NCBI GenBank assembly: GCA_019413925.1
Contig: DXMY01000045.1
Coordinates: 62,001 to 126,000, forward strand
DNA: 64,000 nucleotides
From: Collinsella sp.
Lineage (GTDB): Bacteria > Actinomycetota > Coriobacteriia > Coriobacteriales > Coriobacteriaceae
Direction: 5' to 3'
Shown: positions 37,818 through 45,511 of the stretch, one piece after another
Position numbering within the stretch: position 1 is the stretch's first letter
Layout of the letters: every line of letters begins with the position of its first letter
Program-made: the position numbers and the translations under genes
The notes under the pieces: model-generated
Told to the model about the DNA's origin: nothing
Database searches by the model: none
The model's input: only the letters and a program-made list of their open reading frames with translations

Positions 37818-38291
37818 CTAGGAGCGGGTTTCCATCTTGGCGTGGCACTTGGGGCAGGTGACGCGGATCTTGCCTTTGCCCTTGGGGACGGAGAGCATCT
37901 GGCCGCAGTTGGGGCACTTGAGGTATGCCGTGGTCTTGCGACCCTTCCACATCTTCTTGGCCGTGCGCTTGGCACGCTCAAAGTCTTCCTTGCTGGTACC
38001 GGCCGTGCGCGAGGCGTTGGCAGCCGCGGCGCCGCTACCCAAGCTCGCTACGAACTTGCCCAGGCCGGGGACGTTAGCGGTCGCGGCGACAAAGGCCGCG
38101 TTTTCCTTGCGACGTGCGTCGATGTTTTTGGACAGGCCGCGCAGCACGCCAATCACGATTACGGCGATGGCAATCCAGCTGAGCCACTGGATATGGGCTA
38201 TCGATCCGATCATCGCGATGACGATGCCGACAAAGCCCATAACGATGGTGAGCTCATCGGCGCCATTGCGGCCCTTCATAAAGTCATTCAT
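37818..38291 (-). CDS. Membrane protein with C-terminal zinc ribbon
   Basis: A 157-residue protein: two hydrophobic segments (about residues 14-30 and 34-50, ELTIVMGFVGIVIAMIG and WLSWIAIAVIVIGVL), a basic Ala-rich linker and a C-terminal zinc ribbon with CPNCG and CPKCH (CxxC pairs 18 residues apart). Start at 38291 has AAAGG upstream on the minus strand. Function unknown; similar two-helix plus ribbon proteins are common in Actinobacteria. Convergent with the amidohydrolase. Confidence 0.75.
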   Translation of the reverse strand: MNDFMKGRNGADELTIVMGFVGIVIAMIGSIAHIQWLSWIAIAVIVIGVLRGLSKNIDARRKENAAFVAATANVPGLGKFVASLGSGAAAANASRTAGTSKEDFERAKRTAKKMWKGRKTTAYLKCPNCGQMLSVPKGKGKIRVTCPKCHAKMETRS

Positions 38292-38344
38292 GCAAATTGC
38301 CTTTCGTTCGATATGCTGCACGCCTTTATACCCGATTTAGAGCA

Positions 38345-38425
38345 AGGGGGACAGGTCAATCTGCACCAAGGTGGCGCAAACATACCTGTCCCCGATGCAC
38401 CAAGAAGGTGCAAAGCAGTCCGTCC
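38345..38425. repeat. CCTGTCCC-family cluster upstream of the zinc-ribbon gene
   Basis: GGGGGACAGGT at 38346 pairs with ACCTGTCCCC near 38385-38394. CTGCACC, GGTGGCGCAAAC and GATGCACC blocks follow, as in the element at 49183-49248. It sits between csoR and the zinc-ribbon gene. Confidence 0.55.
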
Positions 38426-38437
38426 CCAATGCCCCAA

Positions 38438-38710
38438 TTACTTGGAGAGCTTGTCGACGACGCGTTCGATCTCGGCGAGCTTGGCGGCCTTGAGGTCTTC
38501 GTCGCCCGATTCGATTGCCGAAGTCACGCAGCCCTCGATATGCGCCTTGAGCACGTCGGCGTTGATGCGCGCAATGAGCGCCTGCGTTGCCATGAGCTGC
38601 GTGGAAATATCGACGCAGTAACGGTCCTCATCGACCATCCGCAAGATGCCGTCGATCTGGCCGCGTGCCGTCTTGAGCATGCGGGTTACCGATTTGTGGT
38701 CTGCCATCAT
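38438..38710 (-). CDS. csoR: CsoR-type copper-sensing repressor
   Basis: A 90-residue all-helical repressor of the CsoR/RcnR family. The Cu(I) ligand set is intact: Cys32 (YCVDIS), His57 and Cys61 (AHIEGC), the CsoR rather than RcnR or FrmR pattern. Apo-protein represses copper genes; a matching operator lies before copA at 41516-41530. Gene order on the minus strand is copA, copZ, csoR. Start at 38710 or the next Met at 38707; GAGGACC precedes both. Confidence 0.93.
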   Translation of the reverse strand: MMADHKSVTRMLKTARGQIDGILRMVDEDRYCVDISTQLMATQALIARINADVLKAHIEGCVTSAIESGDEDLKAAKLAEIERVVDKLSK

Positions 38711-38750
38711 GGCGGGTCCTCGTTTCTGGTCGGGGGGTACGTGCGGGTCG

Positions 38751-38972
38751 TTACGCGGCGGTCACCGAAAGGGCGTGGAACTTCTCGCCCGCGCCCTCGA
38801 CGGCGGCGGCGAGCTGCTCGGCGGTCACGGTGTCGGCGCACTCAACCTGGACGGTCTGGGTCTCGTGATCGGCGTCGGCGTCGGTCACGCCGGCAACGTT
38901 GAGCAACGCCGTCTCGACGGTGGCGTCGCAGTGGCCGCACATGAGGCCGGAAGTCTTGATTGTGTATCGCAT
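38751..38972 (-). CDS. copZ: CopZ-like copper chaperone (HMA domain)
   Basis: Single heavy-metal-associated domain, 73 residues, with MCGHC (Cys12, Cys15) in the first loop and the ferredoxin-like fold pattern. It would carry Cu(I) to CopA or CsoR. ATG at 38972 follows AGAGGAATACCG. It lies 40 bp upstream of csoR on the same strand and 147 bp after copA, so the three are likely one transcript from the copA promoter or have an internal one. Confidence 0.92.
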   Translation of the reverse strand: MRYTIKTSGLMCGHCDATVETALLNVAGVTDADADHETQTVQVECADTVTAEQLAAAVEGAGEKFHALSVTAA

Positions 38973-39119
38973 CGGTATTCCTCTCTGTTGTGTCGGCTTT
39001 CCCAGGCACCCGACCTTGGCCTTCAAGCCGTCGCTCGCGTACCAAAGTACGCGTCGCTCCTCTTTCAGGTCAATCTCGGGCACCTGGAAAACCCGTTCTA
39101 AATGGACTTAAGGGTGAAC

Positions 39120-41456
39120 CTATTTTGCCACTTTAGGCTTAAAGGTTCGTAGGCGCAGCGCATTGCTTACGACGCACACGCTCGACAGGCTCATGGCCGC
39201 GGCGCCGAACATCGGCGAGAGCTGCCAACCGGTGAGGGGGAAGAACACGCCTGCCGCCAGCGGAATGCCGATGCCGTTGTAGAACAGCGCCCAGAACAGG
39301 TCCTGCTTGATGTTGCGGATCGTGGCGCGCGAAAGCTCGATGGCGCGCGCAACATCCATGAGGTCGCTGCGCATGAGTACCACGTCGGCGCCCTCCTTGG
39401 CGATGTCGGCGCCGGTGCCGATCGCAAGGCCCACGTCGGCGCGCGCCAGGGCGGGGGAGTCGTTGATGCCGTCGCCCACCATGGCGACCTTGCCGCCCGC
39501 ATCCTGCAGTTCGCGCACGTGGCGTTCCTTGTCGGCGGGGAGGACGTCGGCGATGACCTGTTCGCTGGTGAGTCCCACGCGGCGGGCGATAGCCTCGGCC
39601 GTCACGCGGTTGTCGCCGGTGAGCATGCGCACGTCGACGCCGAGCTTGCGGAGCGCGGCGATGGCCCCGGCGCTCGTCTCCTTGACCTCGTCAGCCACGG
39701 CGATGGTGCCGACAAGCTCGCCGTTCTTGGCAAAGAACAGCGGTGTTTTGCCCTCGGCGGCAAATTGCTCGGTAAGACCCGCGGGCACGGTAACGCCCAA
39801 CTCGTTCATCAGGCGTACGTTGCCGGCGGCGATGACATTCTGCCCCTCGCGCGCCGTTACGCCACGACCGGGCACGGCGGCAAAGTCCTCGACCATGCGC
39901 GCGACAATTCCGCGTGCCTCGCACTCGGCCATAATCGCCTCGGCCAGCGGGTGCTCGCTCGAGCGCTCCAACGCGGCGGCCAGCTTGAGCAGCGACTTTT
40001 CGCTCATGGCGGGCGAGCCGTCAGCGCGCGTGGCTACTACGATATCGGTCACGGCAGGCTTGCCGCGGGTGACCGTGCCCGTCTTGTCGAGCACTACGGT
40101 GCCCACACTGCGCAGATTCTCCAGCGCCTCGGCACTCTTGAACAGAATGCCCATCTCGGCGCCCTTGCCGGTACCCACCATAATGGCGACGGGCGTGGCC
40201 AGACCCAGTGCGCACGGGCAGCTGATCACCAGCACGGCCACGGCGGAGGTGAGCGCCTCGTTCATGCTGCCGGTCAGTGCCATCCACACTACAAAGGTCA
40301 CGACCGAGATTACAAACACCACGGGCACGAACACGCCGGCGACCTTGTCGGCCATGCGGGCGATGGGCGCCTTGGTGGCGTTGGCGTCCTCGACGAGCTG
40401 GATAATCTTGGCGAGCGACGTGTCGGCGCCCACACGCGTGGCGCGGAAGGTAAACGAGCCCGTGCGGTTGACCGTGGCCGCGTTGACGGTGGCACCGGCG
40501 GTCTTTTCCACGGGGATGGACTCGCCGGTGAGCGCACTCTCGTCCACGGCCGAGCTGCCCTCGAGCACCACGCCATCGACGGGGATGGACTCTCCGGGGC
40601 GTACGCGCAGGACCTGGCCGGGAAGGATGCTGTCGACGTCGACGGTGGTCTCGGTGCCGTCCTCTGCCACGACGGTCGCGCTCTTGGGCGCCAGGTCGAT
40701 GAGCGCCTCGATGGCGCCGCCGGTCTTGGATTTGCTGCGTGTCTCGAGGTATTTGCCCACGGTGACGAGCGACAGGATCGTGCCCGCACTCTCAAAATAC
40801 AGGTTGCCCATGCTCGTCATCATGGCCTCGTGGATTTGCCCGGCGGCCAGCTGGTCGGCCATGATAAACATGGCATAGAGCGACCAGGCGACGGAAGCGG
40901 TCGCGCCGACGGCGATGAGAGCGTCCATGGTCGGCGCGCCGTGCGCGAGCGATTTAAACCCGTTGATAAAGTATGCGTCGTTGACGTAGACGATGGGGAT
41001 GAGCAGGACGAGCTCGGTGAGCGCGAGCGTCATGCTGTGGGTATGGTCCGTGAAAATGCCGGGCAGCGGCCAGCCGAGCATGTGCCCCATGCCTATGTAG
41101 AACAGTGGGATAAGGAAGACAATCGAGATGATGAGCCGGGTGCGCATGGCGGAGGCAGTGGCCTCCAGCTTTTTGGTCGGCGACTCCATATGGGCGGCGC
41201 CGGTCCTGGCTTGTGCGCTGCCGCTTGGGCCGGCGTCGCCCGCGTCGACGGGCGAGGCCGAGTACCCTGCGCGATCGACAGCGGTGCAGATGTCGTCGGG
41301 GGTGACCTGCGCGGGGTCGTAGTCGACCAACATGGAGCCGGCGAGTAGGTTGACCGCGACGCATTGGACGCCGTCGAGTTTGCTCACGGCGCGGTCCACG
41401 TGTGCCTGGCAGGCAGCGCATGTCATGCCGCCCACGTCGAACGTATCTTGAGCCAT
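39120..41456 (-). CDS. copA: Copper-exporting P1B-type ATPase
   Basis: A 778-residue Cu(I) pump. One N-terminal HMA domain with MTCAAC (Cys13, Cys16), eight transmembrane helices, metal-binding SCPCALGLA in helix 6, phosphorylation site DKTGT, and GDGINDSPALA. CPC and the helix features fit Cu(I)/Ag(I) specificity. The start ATG follows GAAAGGAGAAGCC. A CsoR-type palindrome lies 60-75 bp upstream overlapping the presumed promoter, so expression is probably induced by copper. Confidence 0.96.
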   Translation of the reverse strand: MAQDTFDVGGMTCAACQAHVDRAVSKLDGVQCVAVNLLAGSMLVDYDPAQVTPDDICTAVDRAGYSASPVDAGDAGPSGSAQARTGAAHMESPTKKLEATASAMRTRLIISIVFLIPLFYIGMGHMLGWPLPGIFTDHTHSMTLALTELVLLIPIVYVNDAYFINGFKSLAHGAPTMDALIAVGATASVAWSLYAMFIMADQLAAGQIHEAMMTSMGNLYFESAGTILSLVTVGKYLETRSKSKTGGAIEALIDLAPKSATVVAEDGTETTVDVDSILPGQVLRVRPGESIPVDGVVLEGSSAVDESALTGESIPVEKTAGATVNAATVNRTGSFTFRATRVGADTSLAKIIQLVEDANATKAPIARMADKVAGVFVPVVFVISVVTFVVWMALTGSMNEALTSAVAVLVISCPCALGLATPVAIMVGTGKGAEMGILFKSAEALENLRSVGTVVLDKTGTVTRGKPAVTDIVVATRADGSPAMSEKSLLKLAAALERSSEHPLAEAIMAECEARGIVARMVEDFAAVPGRGVTAREGQNVIAAGNVRLMNELGVTVPAGLTEQFAAEGKTPLFFAKNGELVGTIAVADEVKETSAGAIAALRKLGVDVRMLTGDNRVTAEAIARRVGLTSEQVIADVLPADKERHVRELQDAGGKVAMVGDGINDSPALARADVGLAIGTGADIAKEGADVVLMRSDLMDVARAIELSRATIRNIKQDLFWALFYNGIGIPLAAGVFFPLTGWQLSPMFGAAAMSLSSVCVVSNALRLRTFKPKVAK

Positions 41457-41515
41457 GGCTTCTCCTTTCTGTAGTTCGGTGTTGTAATTGTTAACCTGCC
41501 GATACTATACACCCA

Positions 41516-41530
41516 TACCCCCTGGGGGTG
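41516..41530 (-). promoter_or_regulatory. CsoR-type operator upstream of copA
   Basis: Palindrome ACCCCCTGGGGGT (41517-41529), the GC-tract form expected for CsoR. On the minus strand a -10-like TATAGT follows about 10 bp downstream. TGAACA further upstream is a possible -35 with long spacing. Confidence 0.75.
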
Positions 41531-41608
41531 TTCAGTAATAGTTTGAATGTATGACTTTTCATTACAGATGAGGGCGGCTGCTCAATCGGTGGCCGTCCCA
41601 ACCAATCA

Positions 41609-41742
41609 TCTCAATCTGTAACATCTAGAGAAGTTTTAACCCCTTACTGTTACAGATTGAGATGTTGTCTCGCGGGGCTGGGGTTTGTCTCGTTCTGTAA
41701 CATCTAAACCTGTATCTGCCGAGCTAGTGCTACAGATCGAGA
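41609..41742. repeat. Array D: two inverted-pair units
   Basis: Arms start at 41609, 41648, 41688 and 41728 (steps 39, 40, 40). The second unit is partly decayed (TCTCGTTC, TGCTACAG). It lies between the copA promoter and the 3' end of the kinase gene. Confidence 0.8.
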
Positions 41743-41785
41743 CAATTGCCGGGGAGGGGTCTCGTCACGGCAAGACGCCCGCCGC

Positions 41786-43870
41786 CTAGATACAGAACCC
41801 GGGGATCACGCAGGTTCGCTTATCGGGCTTGCTTGCAGGCGTGGCGTAATTAAAGACGTCGCCGTCGTCGCCCACGCGGTTCATATAGAGCGTGCCCTCG
41901 TTCTCCGACGTGTCGGGGCTCGCCGTACGCTCCCACCAACAGACATCCTTGCCCTTCCACTGGCGAATCATCATGCTGTTCGTGGTAAAGGGGCTCACCT
42001 TAAGCTCGCGGAACAGCTGGTATTCCTTGCCCTCGCCGTTGTAGATGCCGGATAGGTAATGGCAGTCCTCGCTAAAGTCCTTGGGCGCCTGTCCGCCGCA
42101 GAGCTCGACCATGGCGGGCAGCCAAAGGGTCGCGGGCAGTTCGCTCAGGCACGAAGTGCTTTTGGTGGCGCCGACGTTGTTCGAGATCTTCTTGACCGGA
42201 CTGATAACCGATTGCAGTTCCTTGGGAAGCAGCTTAATGCCGTCCTCATCGAGCCATGTGCGCAGCTCGCAGTCTTCCCAGCCACCGTTGAGCGGGTGCT
42301 CTGAGGCATCGCGCTCGGCAATACCTGCGTCAAAGATAAATGACAGACCGGCCTTGCCGTTGGTATCCACCAGGTCGTCGTGAAGAATGCCCACGAGTTG
42401 CGCCCCGACCTCCAGCCCGTTGGTAAGCGTAACGCGCTTGGTGCTCGGGTAGGGAATACGGCCGTCGTCGTCGAGCAGATGATAACGCTTGGCGATCTCG
42501 CGTGCCTCGCTACGGGTCTCGGCGGCCTTAATCTTGAGCGAAATCTCCTGCAGCTGATCCCAGGTGTAGTCGCCAACCGTACCGCGGATGCCGTCCAGGT
42601 AGTCGGGGATGCCGAAGCCATGGGTTGCCGCCCCGATAACGCCGAGCCCCGCAACGGCCGCGACAACGCCACCGATAATAAAGCGGCGGCGGGTCATGGC
42701 GTCGTGCCGGGCCTGCTCCAGGATCTCTCGCGCGCGCTCGCCGGCGACGTCGACCTTAAGGTGCGTGCCAGAATCGATATCAATCGCGGCCTCGTCTCCT
42801 GCGCCTTCGCGGCCCTCGGATTCGGCATCGGTGAGGTATGCCGAGAGCACCTCGAGCATCTGCTGCTCGGTGGGACGATCGCACTGCTCGACTGAGATGC
42901 CTTTCATGATGATCTGGACGAGCGCTTCGTCGTCATTGCATCGCGGCTCGAGCGGCGCTGGCTTGGTCTTGGTCTTTATGAGGTAGAACGAGCCGGTTGC
43001 CGCGGCACCCGTCGACTCGACATCGAACGGCTTGCGACCGCTGTAGAGCTGGTACAGAATGCTCGATAGCGCATAGACGTCGATGGCGGGCGAGCGGCGA
43101 AGGGCCGCGATGCCTTCGATATCCTGCGTGAGCATCTCGGGCGCGGCGTATGCGGGCGTGGCAAAGCGCCAGATGTCGGCGCGCCGGGTGATCGTGTCGT
43201 CGCCGAGGGCCATGGTCGCGGAGCCCATGTCGATGAGGCAGGGGTCAAAGGAGCAATCGGCAATCTGTTGCTCGAGCGTTCGACTGGTGGTGCGGAACAT
43301 GATATTGGCGGGCGACAGGTCGCGATGGACGACCGGATCTACGAGTCCCTGGGTCATCAGGAGTGCACGAAGCACGGCGTTTCCGACGGCGGCCACCATC
43401 TGGGTGGTCAGCCCGCCCGAGGCATCGTGCGGAAGCAGGGGCAGCGCCTGCTTGAGCGAGGTGCCCTCGACCCACTCCATGAGGATGAGCGGGTCGTCCT
43501 CGCATGAACCGTAGCCATAGACACGCGGAAATCCGCGCAGGTGCGAGACGGTACACAGATGACGGTACTCCTCGAACAGCGCGGCGGTGTTGGCCAGGTG
43601 CGCGGCCGATTGCTCGGCGGAGCGGTCGGGGGCAGCGGGGGAAAGGATGGCGTTGTCCTTGAGTAGCTTGACGGCAAAGACCTCGCCGCTCGTGTTGGTC
43701 GCGCGCAGCACGTGCCCGATGTTGCCGTCGTCGCGGTGGGCCGTCTGGAGAATAAGCGTCATAAACCGACGCTTGGCGTCGTCCTTGGCGCTGGGGTCGA
43801 CCGCCACGGCGGTGTCGAACGTGTCAAGACGAATGAGTTTGTCGCCAGAGGCGCTATCGGTAGTATCCAT
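41786..43870 (-). CDS. Membrane Ser/Thr kinase with C-terminal DUF6273-like domain
   Basis: A 694-residue protein. Residues 45-345 are a Hanks-type kinase: Lys68 (FAVKLLK), HRDLSPANI (182-190), a DMG variant of DFG (214-216) and a YAAPE APE motif; the glycine loop is weak. A helix at about 397-416 spans the membrane after TRRRFIIGG. The remaining 270 residues resemble DUF6273 (GGWEDCELRTWLDEDGI, LPATLWLPA, WWERTASP) and would lie outside the cell, making it a candidate sensor. Start at 43870 follows AAAGGAACGCC. An FHA gene lies upstream on the same strand. Confidence 0.85.
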   Translation of the reverse strand: MDTTDSASGDKLIRLDTFDTAVAVDPSAKDDAKRRFMTLILQTAHRDDGNIGHVLRATNTSGEVFAVKLLKDNAILSPAAPDRSAEQSAAHLANTAALFEEYRHLCTVSHLRGFPRVYGYGSCEDDPLILMEWVEGTSLKQALPLLPHDASGGLTTQMVAAVGNAVLRALLMTQGLVDPVVHRDLSPANIMFRTTSRTLEQQIADCSFDPCLIDMGSATMALGDDTITRRADIWRFATPAYAAPEMLTQDIEGIAALRRSPAIDVYALSSILYQLYSGRKPFDVESTGAAATGSFYLIKTKTKPAPLEPRCNDDEALVQIIMKGISVEQCDRPTEQQMLEVLSAYLTDAESEGREGAGDEAAIDIDSGTHLKVDVAGERAREILEQARHDAMTRRRFIIGGVVAAVAGLGVIGAATHGFGIPDYLDGIRGTVGDYTWDQLQEISLKIKAAETRSEAREIAKRYHLLDDDGRIPYPSTKRVTLTNGLEVGAQLVGILHDDLVDTNGKAGLSFIFDAGIAERDASEHPLNGGWEDCELRTWLDEDGIKLLPKELQSVISPVKKISNNVGATKSTSCLSELPATLWLPAMVELCGGQAPKDFSEDCHYLSGIYNGEGKEYQLFRELKVSPFTTNSMMIRQWKGKDVCWWERTASPDTSENEGTLYMNRVGDDGDVFNYATPASKPDKRTCVIPGFCI

Positions 43871-43902
43871 GGCGTTCCTTTGTCTGGCATGGGTTGCCGC
43901 GC

Positions 43903-43963
43903 GTATACGTGAGCAGTGCGGATATCGGTGAAGTACCATGATAACCGCACTGCCCGCGTATAC
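43903..43963. repeat. Inverted repeat in the kinase promoter region
   Basis: 24-bp arms (43903-43926 and 43940-43963) match at 21 positions, core GCAGTGCGG, each ending in the palindrome GTATAC, with a 13-nt loop. It lies 33 bp before the kinase start. Could be an operator or an extragenic palindrome. Confidence 0.6.
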
Positions 43964-44003
43964 CGCTGAGTATTGTCGTTTACGACGCAAAAGGTAGAAG
44001 ACG

Positions 44004-44040
44004 AAAGACGGACGGCGACCGTCTTTCGATCGCCGTCCGC
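44004..44040 (-). terminator. Terminator of the FHA gene
   Basis: On the minus strand, GGACGGCGA, loop, TCGCCGTCC, then GTCTTTCGTCTT. It begins right after the FHA stop codon. Confidence 0.65.
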
Positions 44041-44041
44041 G

Positions 44042-45004
44042 CTAGTCCACAATGACAAGGAATGTCGTGTAGAGACCCAAGTGAAGTCTGTCGCTGTTTT
44101 CGATTTCCACGGGGGGATAGACTTTGCCGGGCTCTCGTTGGTCGCGGGGCGGCTCAATCACAATATCGCCGTCGCCCGCGCCCGATTCGAGCACTGTGCC
44201 GTTGGTCGACCCAAGGCCCTGGGCGTACCAGTGCCCACCCTCGAGCCAAATGCGGAGATGCTCACGCGATGCATCAGCGCCTACATCGGTGATGCTGGGC
44301 GAGGTTTTGGGCAAAGAACCAATCACGGTGCCGCGCGGATCGCGTGTGAGGGGATGGATTTGCATGTCGACGCAGTTGTCGGCATGTGTCCTGAGCAGAC
44401 CGAGGTTGGGGGCGACAGTGCGCGGCTGCTCCAGGCTGCTCATAAAGCCACGTCCGACGGTAGTTTCGGTGGTGCCAAAGTGCCCGCCTGTCTTGCTGTC
44501 GCAAAAGCGCTCGACGGTGGCCACGCCTTGGATGGGGTCAGCGAGCGCCCCCGTTGCCACAAAGAGCATAAGGTAAAGCGTACTCTTCTCGCGCACGGCA
44601 TTGCCGTCAAAGTTGTCGATGCGATTGAGGGCATTTGCATATAGGCGGCTGTCCAACTTGTAGCTGGCGAGAGCCGACATCATTTCGTTGGCGGCCGGGC
44701 CGCGATAGTGCTCGGCGATTGCCTGATAGGCGGACTCGCCGCTGCCGAGCTTGCTGCAGATTGCCGCGGAAAGGTTGAGCGTGGTGACGGTAAAGTCGCT
44801 GTAGATGGCGGGTGCGCACTGGTCGGGCTCGCGATGGACGATGTAACGGGTGAGATACGAGCGGTTGGAAGAGCATTTCTCGAGCAAGGTGCTGCCGAGA
44901 TAGGAGTTTCCATTGATAAGCATTCGGGCGATTTCGAGATGCTTAAGACCGCCGAACGAGCGAATATCGTTATAGAGGACCGAGCAAGGCGTCTCTGTTG
45001 CCAC
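44042..45004 (-). CDS. FHA-domain protein
   Basis: A 320-residue protein. The C-terminal 110 residues are a forkhead-associated domain (GTVIGSLP, ASREHLRIWL, GSTNGTVL), which binds phosphothreonine. The N-terminal 200 residues are an unrecognised helical domain (LKHLEIARMLINGNSYLGSTLLEK, ICSKLGSGESAYQAIAEHY). Start is GTG at 45004, after AAAGGAGGTATCC, the best ribosome site nearby. The neighbouring kinase on the same strand suggests it is a phosphorylation partner or substrate reader; a terminator between them implies separate transcripts. Confidence 0.85.
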   Translation of the reverse strand: MATETPCSVLYNDIRSFGGLKHLEIARMLINGNSYLGSTLLEKCSSNRSYLTRYIVHREPDQCAPAIYSDFTVTTLNLSAAICSKLGSGESAYQAIAEHYRGPAANEMMSALASYKLDSRLYANALNRIDNFDGNAVREKSTLYLMLFVATGALADPIQGVATVERFCDSKTGGHFGTTETTVGRGFMSSLEQPRTVAPNLGLLRTHADNCVDMQIHPLTRDPRGTVIGSLPKTSPSITDVGADASREHLRIWLEGGHWYAQGLGSTNGTVLESGAGDGDIVIEPPRDQREPGKVYPPVEIENSDRLHLGLYTTFLVIVD

Positions 45005-45111
45005 GGATACCTCCTTTGATTGCTTCCTAGCCAATATGGCGATAGGAATTAATGCCCCCCGGTGGGCGACGTATTAAATGGCTGCGCAATATATAGCGTA
45101 ACCAAAGCAAC

Positions 45112-45139
45112 ATTATAGGCCACATGTTCGAAATTGCAG
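45112..45139 (-). promoter_or_regulatory. Promoter of the FHA gene
   Basis: Minus strand -35 CTGCAA (45139-45134), 16-bp spacer, -10 TATAAT (45117-45112), about 108 bp before the GTG start. Confidence 0.6.
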
Positions 45140-45184
45140 GAAGACTGAGAGATTTGGTTTGGACTGGACGGAAATTCCCCTCTG

Positions 45185-45239
45185 TCTTGATCTGTAACAT
45201 TTAGGGCCGGTTTTGCTTCGCAGCCGTTACAGATTGAGA
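45185..45239. repeat. Single inverted-pair unit E
   Basis: Left arm TCTTGATCTGTAACA (45185-45199), 25-nt spacer, right arm CGTTACAGATTGAGA (45225-45239). Same geometry as the arrays. Between it and the helicase start is a possible -10 (TATACT, 45307-45312); the 5' leader would be about 195 nt. Confidence 0.8.
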
Positions 45240-45511
45240 CAATCAGCCGGGCCCGCCGCGTCCGCCTCGTCATCTGTGGTTTACGTGGGGGCATGCGAAG
45301 CACGGGTATACTAACCCGCGGCGAATCTGCTCCATCGCTTAGTGCTGCTGCGTCTGGACGGCGCGTGATAGGGCTGCCAAAGCGATCGCCAGCGTGCTGA
45401 GCAACGTCCTCTCTGTGCGCACCCGTTTTTGTATGTATTAGCGCACTACCAAGCACGCCCGCGCGGCCGCATGCCGTGCCCATTGCGCGTGCAGATAAGG
45501 AACAACAACAT

